Assembly: GCF_001434255.1 (NCBI RefSeq)
Contig: NZ_AZEY01000090.1
Location: 281,792 to 345,791 of the forward strand
Source: Lentilactobacillus diolivorans DSM 14421
GTDB taxonomy: Bacteria; Bacillota; Bacilli; Lactobacillales; Lactobacillaceae
Direction: 5' to 3'
DNA: 64,000 bases
In this document: one piece after another, positions 1 to 7,915 of the stretch
How positions within the stretch are numbered: the first letter of the stretch is position 1
Layout: the number at the start of each line of letters is the position of its first letter
Notes under the pieces: generated by a model
The model's input: only the letters and a program-made list of their open reading frames with translations
Told to the model about the DNA's origin: nothing
Database searches by the model: none
Made by a program: the position numbers and the translations under genes

Positions 1-1
1 T

Positions 2-619
2 AACGGGTCAGGAATGCACATTAATATGTCACTATTTACTGATGCTGGTAATACATTTTATGATAAGAATGGTGAACTTGAAATTTCCCAAGAAGCTTAT
101 TACTTCTTAGGCGGATTATTGAAACATGCCCGTTCGTTCACAGCCGTATGTAATCCAATCGTTAACTCGTATAAACGCTTAGTACCTGGCTACGAAGCTC
201 CTGTTTATGTTGCTTGGTCAGGGTCAAACCGGTCACCATTAATTCGAATTCCAAGTGCCCGTGGTAATTCAACTCGATTGGAACTTCGAAGTGTTGATCC
301 CACTGCCAATCCATATTTGGCAATTGCTGCTGTTTTGGAGGCCGGCCTTGATGGTTTGAAGAATAAGATTCAACCTGAACACAGTGTTGACCGAAATATT
401 TATCGAATGAACGAAGAGGAATTAGCAAAGAGTCATATTCAAAATCTCCCAGATACCCTTCATAATGCTTTGAAAGATTTGGAAGCAGATGATGTAATGA
501 GAAATGCCCTCGGCGAGCATTTGTTTAACAGTTTCATTGAGGCTAAGAACCTTGAATATGATTCATATCGAACTCAAGTTTCTGGCTGGGAACGTGATCA
601 ATACCTCGAAAAATACTAA
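2..619 (+). CDS. glnA: Glutamine synthetase, C-terminal part (5' end outside window)
   Basis: This is the 3' end of type I glutamine synthetase, which makes glutamine from glutamate, ammonia and ATP. The frame is open from base 2 and begins within the NGSGMH motif of the catalytic domain, so an upstream start is missing. The '[12 protein letters not shown]' segment and the '[25 protein letters not shown]' region (residues split across the active site and its following helix) are typical, and the protein ends 'DQYLEKY'. About 205 residues are visible of the roughly 445 usual for the Gram-positive GSI-alpha enzyme. In this group glnA is normally in a GlnR-controlled operon, but the promoter is not in the window. 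Family identification is secure. Confidence 0.95.
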   Translation, partial: NGSGMHINMSLFTDAGNTFYDKNGELEISQEAYYFLGGLLKHARSFTAVCNPIVNSYKRLVPGYEAPVYVAWSGSNRSPLIRIPSARGNSTRLELRSVDPTANPYLAIAAVLEAGLDGLKNKIQPEHSVDRNIYRMNEEELAKSHIQNLPDTLHNALKDLEADDVMRNALGEHLFNSFIEAKNLEYDSYRTQVSGWERDQYLEKY

Positions 620-789
620 TATTTAATTTGTTATTAGGTAATCAGGTACTGGCTTTGCTAAAGAATGGTTGATTTAGTAATGAGTGAGAAATCGCAAATA
701 TTAGAATTAATAAAAATCATTCTTTACAAATGATGTTTTGGCGGTTAACTACCGTTCATAACAGCAACTATATACGTTATAGCAATTTG

Positions 790-806
790 TGTTACATGTT
801 ATAACT
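790..806. promoter_or_regulatory. GlnR/TnrA-like box candidate
   Basis: The 17 bases read TGTTA, seven bases, TAACT. This fits the GlnR/TnrA pattern TGTNA-N7-TNACA except for the last base. It lies 7 bases before a strong terminator hairpin and about 215 bases before the peptide-binding lipoprotein gene, next to glnA. A nitrogen-controlled role is inference only; such short patterns also occur by chance in AT-rich gaps. Confidence 0.3.
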
Positions 807-812
807 GTAATG

Positions 813-865
813 AGCCCGCACAAGTACACTTACCAAATTGGTTAGTGTACTTGTGCGGGCTTTTT
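813..865 (+). terminator. Strong Rho-independent terminator between glnA and the lipoprotein gene
   Basis: A stem of about 20 bp starts at AGCCCGCACAAGTACACT and closes with its complement ending GCGGGCT, followed by TTTTT. It lies about 190 bases after the glnA stop, farther than usual. It could therefore end glnA transcription or a separate short transcript from the gap. A weak promoter-like TTTACA near 733 with a TAACTA 17 bases later precedes it. Confidence 0.85.
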
Positions 866-1021
866 GTATCAAAAAAGTATCTAATTCAAATTTAATTAAA
901 TGATATTTTAACTTGAATTTGATTAGTTTTAAGTGAAAATCCGTATTAATCAAAGTTCAGAAACAGGCATCGGGTATAAATTTTGGTTGCTGGGTTAGGA
1001 ATATTAGGAGTGAGTTAAAAT

Positions 1022-2656
1022 ATGGAAAAAAAGCATTTACGTAAGCTAATGTGGGTAGCTTCTCTCGGATTAATCTTGGCAGGCTGTTCGTCACAGCAAA
1101 GTGGGTCTGGAAAATTAGCAGATAAACAGGAATTTACCACAGCAACTGATTCTGAATTGTCAACTGTTGATCTTTCAAAAACAACATCTCTGCAAACCTT
1201 TGAAATTTTGACCAATGTTGACGAGGGACTTTATCGATTAGGAAAAAATAGTCACGCAGATAATGCATTAGCTACAAAAACGGTTGTTTCAAAACACGGA
1301 TTACAATATACGTTCAATCTTCGTAAGGGAACCAAATGGAGTAATGGTGATTTAGTAACAGCTAAGGATTTTGTCTATTCGTGGCAACGAACGGTTAATC
1401 CTAAGACTGCCTCACAATATGGCTATTTATTTTCAGGGATTAAAAATGCCGACGCCATTCAGGATCATAAGAAATCGTATCGAAGCCTTGGAATCAGGGC
1501 AGTTGGTAAATATAAGTTAGTTGTAAATCTCGAAAAACCAATTCCGTACTTTAAAGTTTTGATGGGCTTTCCCGTGTTCTTCCCACAAAATCAGAAAGTG
1601 GTTGAAAAGTATGGAACTAATTATGGAACTAAGGGTAACCGGATGGTATATAACGGACCATATCGGTTAACAAATTGGAATGGAACTGGAATGACTTGGA
1701 CTCTGGCCAAAAATAAAACATATTGGGATGAAAAACATGTCAAACTTGATAAGCTTAATTACCAAGTAACGAAGAATCCATCGACTGGTTACAACCAATT
1801 TAAGATGGGAAAGCTCCAGTATGTCGGCTTGACTGGAATTTTAGCGAAAAACTTGAAAAATAATAAAGATTTAGTTTCGCGAAAATCATCTGGTTCCTAT
1901 TATTTAGCGTTAAATCAAAAGAAGCGGATATTTAAGAACTTGAAGATCAGAAAAGCAATTTCTATGGCAATTGATCGTGATCAATTGACGAATAAAATTC
2001 TTGGAGATGGTTCTTTTAATTCACAAAGTTTTGTTGCAAGTGGTTTATCGATTGATCCCAACACCGGAAAGGACTTTACCAAGTCGACAAATAAACCACA
2101 GTCAATGACATTTAATAAGGATCAAGCCGCAAAATTATTTAAGGAGGGACTCAAGGAACTTGGAATTAAAAAAATGAAATTTACAATCTTGAACTCTGAT
2201 GAATACTCTTCAAAACAAGTTAGTGAATATTTACAGGCAGAACTTGAAAAGTATTTACCAGGCTTGACTGTTCAATTAAGAAATGTGCCATTTCAGACTT
2301 TGCTTTCCCGCCAAAAAACGCACAGCTTCCAAGTAACTGTTGGAGATTGGTATGCAGACTTTGCTGATCCAATTACCTATTTAAATATTTTAACTACTGG
2401 TAATCCTAGCAACGTTTCTCAATGGTCTAACAAGACATACGATCGCCTAATTAAGAAATCTGCTTCAACGGATGCTGGAAATGCTAAAAAGCGATTTAAT
2501 GATTTAGTGAAGGCTCAGAATGTGTTACTTGAACAGCAAGGAATTACACCACTTTATCAACAGGGCAGCATGAGTTTGTTGAGTAGTAAGGTTAAAGGCT
2601 TAGTTTATAGCCCCGCTGGTTCGAATAATTATAAAGGTGTTTATATTAGTAAATAA
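1022..2656 (+). CDS. oppA: Oligopeptide ABC transporter substrate-binding lipoprotein (OppA family)
   Basis: This is an extracellular peptide-binding lipoprotein that hands peptides to an Opp-type ABC importer. It has a basic N-terminus, a hydrophobic segment and the lipobox LAGC with Cys22 as the lipidated residue. The mature part shows the SBP_bac_5 pattern: 'GLQYTFNLRKGTKWSNGDLVTAKDF' spread around residues 95-120, and the 'IRKAISMAIDRDQL' helix near residue 310. The length of 544 residues is normal. AGGAGTGAG precedes the ATG. No permease or ATPase genes flank it, so it is an orphan binding protein that must share a transporter encoded elsewhere; such orphans are common in lactobacilli. 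The exact peptide preference cannot be read. Confidence 0.9.
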   Translation: MEKKHLRKLMWVASLGLILAGCSSQQSGSGKLADKQEFTTATDSELSTVDLSKTTSLQTFEILTNVDEGLYRLGKNSHADNALATKTVVSKHGLQYTFNLRKGTKWSNGDLVTAKDFVYSWQRTVNPKTASQYGYLFSGIKNADAIQDHKKSYRSLGIRAVGKYKLVVNLEKPIPYFKVLMGFPVFFPQNQKVVEKYGTNYGTKGNRMVYNGPYRLTNWNGTGMTWTLAKNKTYWDEKHVKLDKLNYQVTKNPSTGYNQFKMGKLQYVGLTGILAKNLKNNKDLVSRKSSGSYYLALNQKKRIFKNLKIRKAISMAIDRDQLTNKILGDGSFNSQSFVASGLSIDPNTGKDFTKSTNKPQSMTFNKDQAAKLFKEGLKELGIKKMKFTILNSDEYSSKQVSEYLQAELEKYLPGLTVQLRNVPFQTLLSRQKTHSFQVTVGDWYADFADPITYLNILTTGNPSNVSQWSNKTYDRLIKKSASTDAGNAKKRFNDLVKAQNVLLEQQGITPLYQQGSMSLLSSKVKGLVYSPAGSNNYKGVYISK

Positions 2657-2689
2657 TCTCTTTGATTAATTTTCAAAGTCTAGTAGAGA

Positions 2690-2722
2690 AGCTGAGCAGA
2701 TGCTATTTTGCTCAGCTCTTTT
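2690..2722 (+). terminator. Terminator of the peptide-binding lipoprotein gene
   Basis: AGCTGAGC at 2690-2697 pairs with GCTCAGCT at 2710-2717 and is followed by CTTTTG. It lies 33 bases past the stop codon. Confidence 0.7.
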
Positions 2723-2768
2723 GTTGGTCATTGTGATGGAGGTAATTTAAAAAGGTTGGAAAGTTGAT

Positions 2769-2825
2769 GACATTAATGTGAATTCATCATCTTCTTTTAA
2801 TTGATGAATTTAATGTCTTTTTTCC
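2769..2825 (+). terminator. Second, larger terminator-like hairpin
   Basis: GACATTA (2769-2775) pairs with TAATGTC (2811-2817) and GAATTCATCA (2780-2789) pairs with TGATGAATT (2802-2810). The stem is followed by seven T. It acts as a back-up terminator or separates the lipoprotein gene from the operon that begins at 2958. Confidence 0.65.
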
Positions 2826-2957
2826 TTGTTGAATGTTCAAATGGCCGTTATTGTTTTTAAAAGATAAAACATTATGAAATTATTAGATTAGGGCTTTATT
2901 TATCATGACTTTTCCGATACCATTAAATGTATAAATAACGGGGAATGAGGCAATACT

Positions 2958-3839
2958 ATGGACAGACAAACTGAAACGGATCAGTTCAGTCAGAATGATG
3001 ATCAATTATCTTCCGCGCTTAATCAGAAGATAACATATCTTAATGATCTGAATGATTCCGTTAAAAATGGTGACGATTTAAAGATCTACGAGTTAATGGA
3101 TCCCAATCGTTTTGCGACTGAGTTAAAAGGCGAAGATTCTGATCAGCCAAAAGCTAGTTTTTTTGGATTAGCATCAGATTTGAACGCGCAGCTTAGTCAT
3201 CATTTAAGTGATAAGTTAATTGATTATTTGGGGGCGACATATCCTTTCTTTTATTATCACGAATACGAACTGGGCAAATTCAATGTGTATTTTGGAAATT
3301 GGTGGGATCATCGGTTATTCGGTCAACTTGATCCGATTAATGTGCGGTTTGATTTTGCCGAAGACGAATACAATAAATTATCACAATCATTTAGTCTAGA
3401 GACTGACAATAAACGCGTTAATGATGATGAAATGCGTCAATTAGCAGAGAAAAACGAGTACCTTACCAAACTGATTCAAGACCAAGATAAACGCGATCAG
3501 CGTAAAGAAGCCATTCGTCAACAACTTAAGGAAAATGAGGAAAAGTCACCGATGCCCTGGGAGGCTGGCAAAGTAAAGGAAGAGCGTCAACGATTGAACG
3601 ATGAGATGCTTGAGCTCACAAAAACTGATGAGCAGGCAACCAACGGTCGGTCAACCATTAAACAAAACGAGAATGAGATTCTTGTTTTATCTAAGGAAGA
3701 AACGATTTTGAGTCTTGAAAAACAGAATATTAGAGCAACTTTTGGGAGCTTTGAAGCCTTTATCGATAATAATAATCACCTCTACACAAAGTATCTGCAG
3801 AGTTTAGATAAAGAATCGCAGGTGAGTGATGGTGAGTAA
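2958..3839 (+). CDS. Unrecognised acidic protein with a charged helical C-terminal half; first gene of a three-gene operon
   Basis: I do not recognise this 293-residue protein. It has no signal peptide or membrane segment and looks cytoplasmic and acidic. The N-terminal third includes 'NGDDLKIYELMDPNRF'. An unusual aromatic patch follows at about residues 93-118 (PFFYYHEYE, then FGNWWDHRLFG). Residues roughly 140-250 are rich in Glu, Lys, Gln and Arg with heptad-like spacing, suggesting a coiled coil. The next gene overlaps its 3' end by about ten bases, and a dUTPase-2 family gene follows, so the three are probably co-transcribed. The ribosome site is weak (ATGAGG before the ATG). No function is proposed. 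Confidence 0.75.
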   Translation: MDRQTETDQFSQNDDQLSSALNQKITYLNDLNDSVKNGDDLKIYELMDPNRFATELKGEDSDQPKASFFGLASDLNAQLSHHLSDKLIDYLGATYPFFYYHEYELGKFNVYFGNWWDHRLFGQLDPINVRFDFAEDEYNKLSQSFSLETDNKRVNDDEMRQLAEKNEYLTKLIQDQDKRDQRKEAIRQQLKENEEKSPMPWEAGKVKEERQRLNDEMLELTKTDEQATNGRSTIKQNENEILVLSKEETILSLEKQNIRATFGSFEAFIDNNNHLYTKYLQSLDKESQVSDGE

Positions 3840-4764
3840 TGAAAATGAAGACCGGAAAATAACAACTAATGAACTTTTAGCTAATTATAGTCATGCCATT
3901 CAAAGCGGATTGGATAACGGGACAGCGTATATCAAGTCGTTTAATGTTTTAAATGAAACCCAAGATACTCAGGAATTATTATCTGCCGCTGTAAAACTCA
4001 CAAGTTTTCAATTGGACACTGATTTTGTGACGTTCCCTCATAAATTCTCTGATGAAGATATTCAGCTTGTCTTTTTGGAACGTTTGTTAACGCTTTCTGG
4101 TATTGAAAATGAACTTGTCATTAGTAACCCGGAGCATGTTCAAAAATTGCTATGTAAATTTAGTGAGTTGGGTGATAAAACCTTTACTTTTTCACGATCA
4201 AGTAAAAATCCAGATGGCTTTTTCTTCGGACCAACAATGATGAATCGACCGCTTTTTTATGTTAACCTCAAGGCCAAAGAATTAATGTTTCATGGGTCGT
4301 CACTAATTGAATACTTTGTGGTTGACCTTGAAGGGATTAAAACTGACGAAATTAAGAGTGCTTTGCAAGTTATGGTAAAGGCGGCTCAAATTTTGAAAGA
4401 AAGTTTTGGTTTTAAAATTGACTTTAATGTCCTCGACAGTGTTAATGGTGAATTTTATGCGTTTGCCTCCGGTGACTTACCAGATTCAATTATGGATGAA
4501 TTATTCGTAAAATCGGCTGAAAATCACTTTATCCTGATGTCTGCCCAAAATGGTGGTGCATCGTTAACATTGGACGATAAAACAGAAGTGACCGTTTATG
4601 ATGCTGGGGATGCATCTCGACCAAAATGGGGTGCTACGATTCATGATCAGGATCAAAAAGAGAGCTGGCTGTGTCTTTTGTTGGATTATCCATTTATTAA
4701 AGAATGGTATTTAAGAAACCAAAAACAGCTGGAAATTCTCTCTAATCAATTTATTTTTGGATAG
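3829..4764 (+). CDS. Unrecognised soluble protein; second gene of the operon
   Basis: This 311-residue protein belongs to no family I recognise. Three consecutive in-frame starts exist (GTG 3826, ATG 3829, GTG 3832). I chose the ATG; AGGTGAG lies just upstream inside the preceding gene. There is no membrane segment. The middle part alternates beta-like segments ('PLFYVNLKAKELMFHG', 'IEYFVVDLEGI') with helices. The C-terminus is hydrophobic and aromatic (LLLDYPFIKEWYL near residue 285). Overlap with the gene before it and a 9-base gap to the gene after it argue for translational coupling and a shared role. The function is unknown. Confidence 0.75.
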   Translation: MVSNENEDRKITTNELLANYSHAIQSGLDNGTAYIKSFNVLNETQDTQELLSAAVKLTSFQLDTDFVTFPHKFSDEDIQLVFLERLLTLSGIENELVISNPEHVQKLLCKFSELGDKTFTFSRSSKNPDGFFFGPTMMNRPLFYVNLKAKELMFHGSSLIEYFVVDLEGIKTDEIKSALQVMVKAAQILKESFGFKIDFNVLDSVNGEFYAFASGDLPDSIMDELFVKSAENHFILMSAQNGGASLTLDDKTEVTVYDAGDASRPKWGATIHDQDQKESWLCLLLDYPFIKEWYLRNQKQLEILSNQFIFG

Positions 4765-4773
4765 GAGATTTTC

Positions 4774-5313
4774 ATGGATTTACAAAGCTTAATGACATCA
4801 TCAGTTTTTTTAAACCGGCAAATTGAAGAGAAAAAACAATTACATTGGTCAAATGAAGCTCGAATTAAGAACGCATTTGTTTCGTTGGATGTTGAATTGT
4901 CAGAAATGGCGAATACGTCAGAATGGTTCAAAGTTTGGAAAATTCATCGCGGCAAGAGTGAACCAAATAAGACTCCAAAGGAAACACTGCTGTATGAATA
5001 CGTTGATGCCCTTGATTTCTATTTGCTCATCTCAAATTTGAAGAATTGGAATCATTTTGTTTTGAATTCTCAAGATGATCTTTCAAAAATTAAGCAGTTA
5101 AAAAAGGAAGATAATTTGGATAAGCAATATTTAGCGATGAAGCGAATGCTATTTGATGCCTATTTTAACCACAGTGGTGATAGCTTTAATCATTCATGGC
5201 GGTTGTTTTTGAAATTTGGTTTAGTTGATTTCGGGTTTACCGAACAGGAAATCGAAACAGCGTTTAATGATAAGAATCAGATTAATCAGGAACGACAAAA
5301 AGACAATTATTAA
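4774..5313 (+). CDS. All-alpha dimeric dUTPase (dUTPase-2 / MazG-like NTP pyrophosphatase family)
   Basis: The likely role is hydrolysis of dUTP, or a related nucleotide, to the monophosphate and pyrophosphate, which keeps uracil out of DNA. The metal-binding signature of the all-alpha NTP pyrophosphatases is visible: ELSE at residues 41-44 and EYVD at 75-78, within 'VELSEMANTSEWFKVWK' and 'LLYEYVDALDFYLL'. The C-terminus ends 'KNQINQERQKDNY', close to the usual ending of the dUTPase-2 family. It has 179 residues and a good AGGAG site. It is the last gene of a three-gene unit with two unknown proteins and is followed by a terminator. The family call is strong; substrate specificity is inferred. 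Confidence 0.82.
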   Translation: MDLQSLMTSSVFLNRQIEEKKQLHWSNEARIKNAFVSLDVELSEMANTSEWFKVWKIHRGKSEPNKTPKETLLYEYVDALDFYLLISNLKNWNHFVLNSQDDLSKIKQLKKEDNLDKQYLAMKRMLFDAYFNHSGDSFNHSWRLFLKFGLVDFGFTEQEIETAFNDKNQINQERQKDNY

Positions 5314-5325
5314 TTAGCATCGTGG

Positions 5326-5366
5326 GAGTCCAGGCAAAAAACAATTTTACCTGGACTCTTTTTTTA
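5326..5366 (+). terminator. Terminator of the three-gene operon
   Basis: GAGTCCAGG (5326-5334) pairs with CCTGGACTC (5350-5358) and is followed by a run of eight T. It lies 13 bases after the dUTPase-like gene. Confidence 0.9.
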
Positions 5367-5480
5367 TAGACCAATTTCAATCTAATTAAAATTGGTAAGT
5401 TCAAGCGAGTTAAACTGGATTTTTAAGTGACATGATAAAGGCTGATCAAACTTTACAGACGGCAATCATTTTTTGAAAAT

Positions 5481-5553
5481 AAAAAATCAGCCGTTCTCAC
5501 AGCTGAAACTTTGATGGATAATTGCACAGACACTTTTCCACGGTTGATTTTTT
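5481..5553 (-). terminator. Possible terminator of the 38-residue peptide gene (minus strand)
   Basis: The plus-strand sequence AAAAAATCAGCCGT at 5481-5494 is complementary, with one mismatch, to ACGGTTGATTTTTT at 5540-5553. Read on the minus strand this gives a stem with a 45-base loop ending in TTTTTTATTTT. The stem begins inside the stop codon of the small gene. Confidence 0.45.
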
Positions 5554-5668
5554 ATTTTCGTTGAGCTAAATGCTTGCCGTTCTCTTTCATGGATGTTGGA
5601 GAACCGACAAAATACTGAATCAATCCACAAACTATAAATATGAAGACAATAAATAGAACGAATCCCAC
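5552..5668 (-). CDS. Small single-pass membrane peptide, 38 residues
   Basis: A very strong ribosome site, AGGAGGTGG, stands a few bases before a GTG start at 5668. The reading frame encodes a hydrophobic helix VGFVLFIVFIFIVCGLI (residues 1-17), then QYFVGSP and a basic tail ending KHLAQRK. It ends at TAA 5552-5554 inside a probable terminator stem. The hydrophobic head and positive C-terminus suggest one membrane segment with a cytoplasmic tail. I do not recognise the family. It is not a shadow, because no ORF lies on the other strand here. Toxin, regulatory or structural roles are all open. Confidence 0.65.
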   Translation of the reverse strand: MGFVLFIVFIFIVCGLIQYFVGSPTSMKENGKHLAQRK

Positions 5669-5835
5669 AACTTCCACCTCCTAAAATATAGCGGCAGAAA
5701 AACCGCCTACCTTGATTATCTTTTCTTAATACTTGTGATTCAAATATTTCGCATGAGAGCGTCTCTAATTTAATAAAAAATAAATTTTCTTAAGGAAATC
5801 ATAATAAAGCCATTCCGGGTTTTATCGAATTAACA

Positions 5836-5864
5836 TTGACTAGCTTGTTAATATTTCATATAAT
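5836..5864 (+). promoter_or_regulatory. Promoter of tRNA-Arg
   Basis: TTGACT (5836-5841), a 17-base spacer and a perfect TATAAT (5859-5864) place the start about 8-10 bases before the mature tRNA. Confidence 0.85.
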
Positions 5865-5879
5865 TGTCCTTGTTGATTT

Positions 5880-5953
5880 GTCGCAATAGCTCAGCTGGAT
5901 AGAGCAACGGTCTTCTAAACCGTAGGTCGAGAGTTCGAATCTCTCTTGCGACA
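5880..5953 (+). tRNA. tRNA-Arg, anticodon TCT
   Basis: A complete cloverleaf can be drawn. The acceptor GTCGCAA (5880-5886) pairs with TTGCGAC (5946-5952) and the discriminator is A. The anticodon loop is CTTCTAA with anticodon TCT, which reads AGA/AGG. The T arm is GAGAG-TTCGAAT-CTCTC. CCA is not encoded. It stands alone with its own promoter and terminator. I see no attachment-site duplication in the window, so there is no sign that it is occupied by an integrated element. Confidence 0.97.
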
Positions 5954-5980
5954 TAACACTAGTTTTGTTGATATAGAGTA

Positions 5981-6016
5981 AACGGCTAAGGCAATTATGC
6001 CTTAGCCGTTTTTTCA
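5981..6016 (+). terminator. Terminator of tRNA-Arg
   Basis: AACGGCTAAGGC and GCCTTAGCCGTT form a 12-bp perfect stem with a short loop, followed by TTTT. Confidence 0.9.
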
Positions 6017-6097
6017 TTCATAACTATAAAAAGTTGGTGCTGTCCTCACCTTAATGGATTTAAGAATTATGATTCTTGTGAATTTTGAAAAGGTGGT

Positions 6098-6856
6098 TTA
6101 TCTACTAGAATTTTTAGACCCTTTTTTTAACTGGTTCTCCAAGTCCTTCATTTCCAACTTTAAAGTTATATTTTCACTTTCAATATGTTTCAGTGTTTTA
6201 AAGATTTTGTTTAATCGATCGTCACTATCCTTTTTAGTGAAGAATGTGGTCATTGTACTTGTTAAGGAACCAATGAAACCAATACCAATGAACATTAAAA
6301 GGATAGCGGCAATTTTACCAATAACCGTATGAGGTGAAATGTCACCATACCCAACAGTCGTTGCAGTTGTAATTGCCCACCAAAGCGATTCTCCCCAAGA
6401 GACATTTTCGGCTAAGGCATACAATGTAGTTGACAGAAGTAAAGTTGCCAAACTTGTCCAAACTAAATAGATAAATCCATTGGTTTTTAAAATATTATGA
6501 GAATATTTTTGAATTTTACCAATAAAACCAACGAATCTTATGAAGCGAAAGGCTCGGGCGACTCTTATCAATCTCAAAATGCGTGCGAAACGAAAAAAAC
6601 TAAAAATCGAGTAAAAAGGTAAAATTGCTAGTAAGTCAAAAATATTATGTTTAAAGAAATCCCATTTGTCATTGCTTAAAAATAATCTGATGAAGTAATC
6701 AGCGGTGAAAATTAGCAATATGCCATTATCCATTTCGAACCATGGTGATTCGTCTAAATTGATTGTTTTTGAAAAGTCACTGATGGCTAAAACTATTGAG
6801 AATAGTGCTAGAATAACAATGATTACATTATACATTTTTATAGTGTGTTTATTCAT
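6098..6856 (-). CDS. Voltage-gated-type potassium channel, six transmembrane segments
   Basis: This 252-residue membrane protein has the layout of a Kv-type channel. S1 lies near residues 8-27. The arginine-rich S4 lies near 89-109 (FRFARILRLIRVARAFRF), with Arg about every third residue. The pore helix and selectivity filter TVGYGD are at 167-172, and the last segment is near 182-205. A charged C-terminal tail of about 45 residues with heptad-like Leu/Glu spacing may be a tetramerising coiled coil. No RCK/TrkA domain is present. The gene is monocistronic and divergent from rplU. A GAGGCGG ribosome site precedes the ATG. The channel identity is sure; its physiological trigger is not readable. 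Confidence 0.93.
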   Translation of the reverse strand: MNKHTIKMYNVIIVILALFSIVLAISDFSKTINLDESPWFEMDNGILLIFTADYFIRLFLSNDKWDFFKHNIFDLLAILPFYSIFSFFRFARILRLIRVARAFRFIRFVGFIGKIQKYSHNILKTNGFIYLVWTSLATLLLSTTLYALAENVSWGESLWWAITTATTVGYGDISPHTVIGKIAAILLMFIGIGFIGSLTSTMTTFFTKKDSDDRLNKIFKTLKHIESENITLKLEMKDLENQLKKGSKNSSR

Positions 6857-7072
6857 TGAATCCGCCTCGATTTTTAAATGATTTTGTAATACGGTTCAGA
6901 TGTTTTTCTGTCGCTTACATAACCCATCACATCTGAATTGTAAGATATAGTCCGTAAAAGTAAAGTGTCTCACTTTGAATTGGCGACGGTTGGATAGTCA
7001 TCGTTACCTAATGATTGATACGGCTTAACAATTAACAAAATAAGGGGTAATAGATTATCTTCAAGCTTTCTA

Positions 7073-7101
7073 TTGACGAAGGTCAGTCAATTATGTATAC
7101 T
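7073..7101 (+). promoter_or_regulatory. Promoter of the rplU operon
   Basis: TTGACG (7073-7078) and TATACT (7096-7101) are separated by exactly 17 bases. A leader of about 110 bases runs from here to the rplU start. Confidence 0.8.
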
Positions 7102-7107
7102 TGTATC

Positions 7108-7208
7108 GTTGTAATTGTGGCTTCCACAGCTACAACCGCTCGATTCGAGCTATCAAGTTCCTTTTTAAAGGGCGCTTTGTTTCGGCGAGTCTAAGCAAAA
7201 ATACAAGG
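7108..7208 (+). ncRNA. Probable L21 autoregulatory leader upstream of rplU
   Basis: The 5' untranslated region of rplU is long for an ordinary start and contains potential helices, for example GGCTTCCACAGCTACAACC and CGATTCGAGC, before the AGGAGG site. Firmicute rplU transcripts are known to carry an L21 leader that binds the ribosomal protein. Position and length fit, but I could not match the covariance model by eye, so this rests mainly on context. Confidence 0.5.
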
Positions 7209-7219
7209 AGGTGCACAAC

Positions 7220-7528
7220 ATGTACGCAGTTATTACTACAGGCGGTAAGCAATACAAGGTTTCAGAAGGTGACGCCATTTACGTTGAAAAATTAAACGCA
7301 AGTGAGGGCGACAAAGTTACTTTTGATCAAGTTGTTATGCTCGGCGGTGATTCAGCAAAATTTGGTACACCATTAGTTGATGGCGCATCAGTTACTGGAA
7401 CTGTTGAAAAACAAGGACGTCAAAAGAAGATTACCATCTTCCGTTACAAACCCAAGAAGGGTTCACGTTCAAAGAAGGGCCATCGTCAACCATATACCAA
7501 GGTTGTCATTGATTCTATCAAGGCTTAA
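7220..7528 (+). CDS. rplU: 50S ribosomal protein L21
   Basis: This is a large-subunit protein that binds 23S rRNA. It starts [14 protein letters not shown] and contains the signature '[21 protein letters not shown]' region near the C-terminus; its 102 residues are the usual length. I chose ATG 7220 over GTG 7211 because AGGAGGTG at 7206-7213 must act as the ribosome site. It is the first gene of rplU-prp-rpmA, transcribed from the promoter at 7073. Confidence 0.98.
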   Translation: MYAVITTGGKQYKVSEGDAIYVEKLNASEGDKVTFDQVVMLGGDSAKFGTPLVDGASVTGTVEKQGRQKKITIFRYKPKKGSRSKKGHRQPYTKVVIDSIKA

Positions 7529-7552
7529 TTTAAGTTTGAGGTGACTGATAAG

Positions 7553-7888
7553 ATGATTCAAGCAACCATTCACCATTATCGTGATCACGTGAGCGGCTTT
7601 ACGATCACCGGCCATGCTGATGCAGGGGAATACGGACAGGATATTGTTTGTTCAGCTGTTTCTGTTCTAAGTATCACAACTGTTAACGGCTTACAAGAGG
7701 TTGTTGGTTTAGACGTTAGCGTCGATAGCGATGATAAAAATGGCGGCTATTTATCAGTTGAAATCCCTGTTATTGCTAATTCAAAAAAGGGTCTCCAGGC
7801 AGATGCCATTTTGAAGACCTTTGAAAATGGCATGGCGGATATCGCTTCAAGTTATAGTGATTATATTAAGTTAAAAGTAGCTAATTAA
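7553..7888 (+). CDS. prp: Ribosomal-processing cysteine protease Prp
   Basis: Prp removes the N-terminal extension of ribosomal protein L27, which is essential for ribosome function in Firmicutes. The catalytic pair is visible as His in TGHA (about residue 19) and Cys in DIVCSAVS (about residue 31). It has 111 residues. ATG 7553 is preceded by GAGGTG with a 9-base spacing. It sits between rplU and rpmA, and L27 here carries the matching target (MLAMNLQFF before SHHKGGG). Older names are YsxB and DUF464. Confidence 0.95.
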   Translation: MIQATIHHYRDHVSGFTITGHADAGEYGQDIVCSAVSVLSITTVNGLQEVVGLDVSVDSDDKNGGYLSVEIPVIANSKKGLQADAILKTFENGMADIASSYSDYIKLKVAN

Positions 7889-7915
7889 ACAAGTTAAATC
7901 TGGAGGTGTAAACCT

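Noticed and set aside
5880-6016. tRNA-Arg as the attachment site of an integrated element covering the unknown operon
   Set aside because: No second copy of the tRNA 3' end is seen on either side in the window, and there is no integrase next to it.
6054-6332. Plus-strand ORF of 92 codons inside the K+ channel gene
   Set aside because: It is antisense to the clear channel coding sequence and has no ribosome site or family features.
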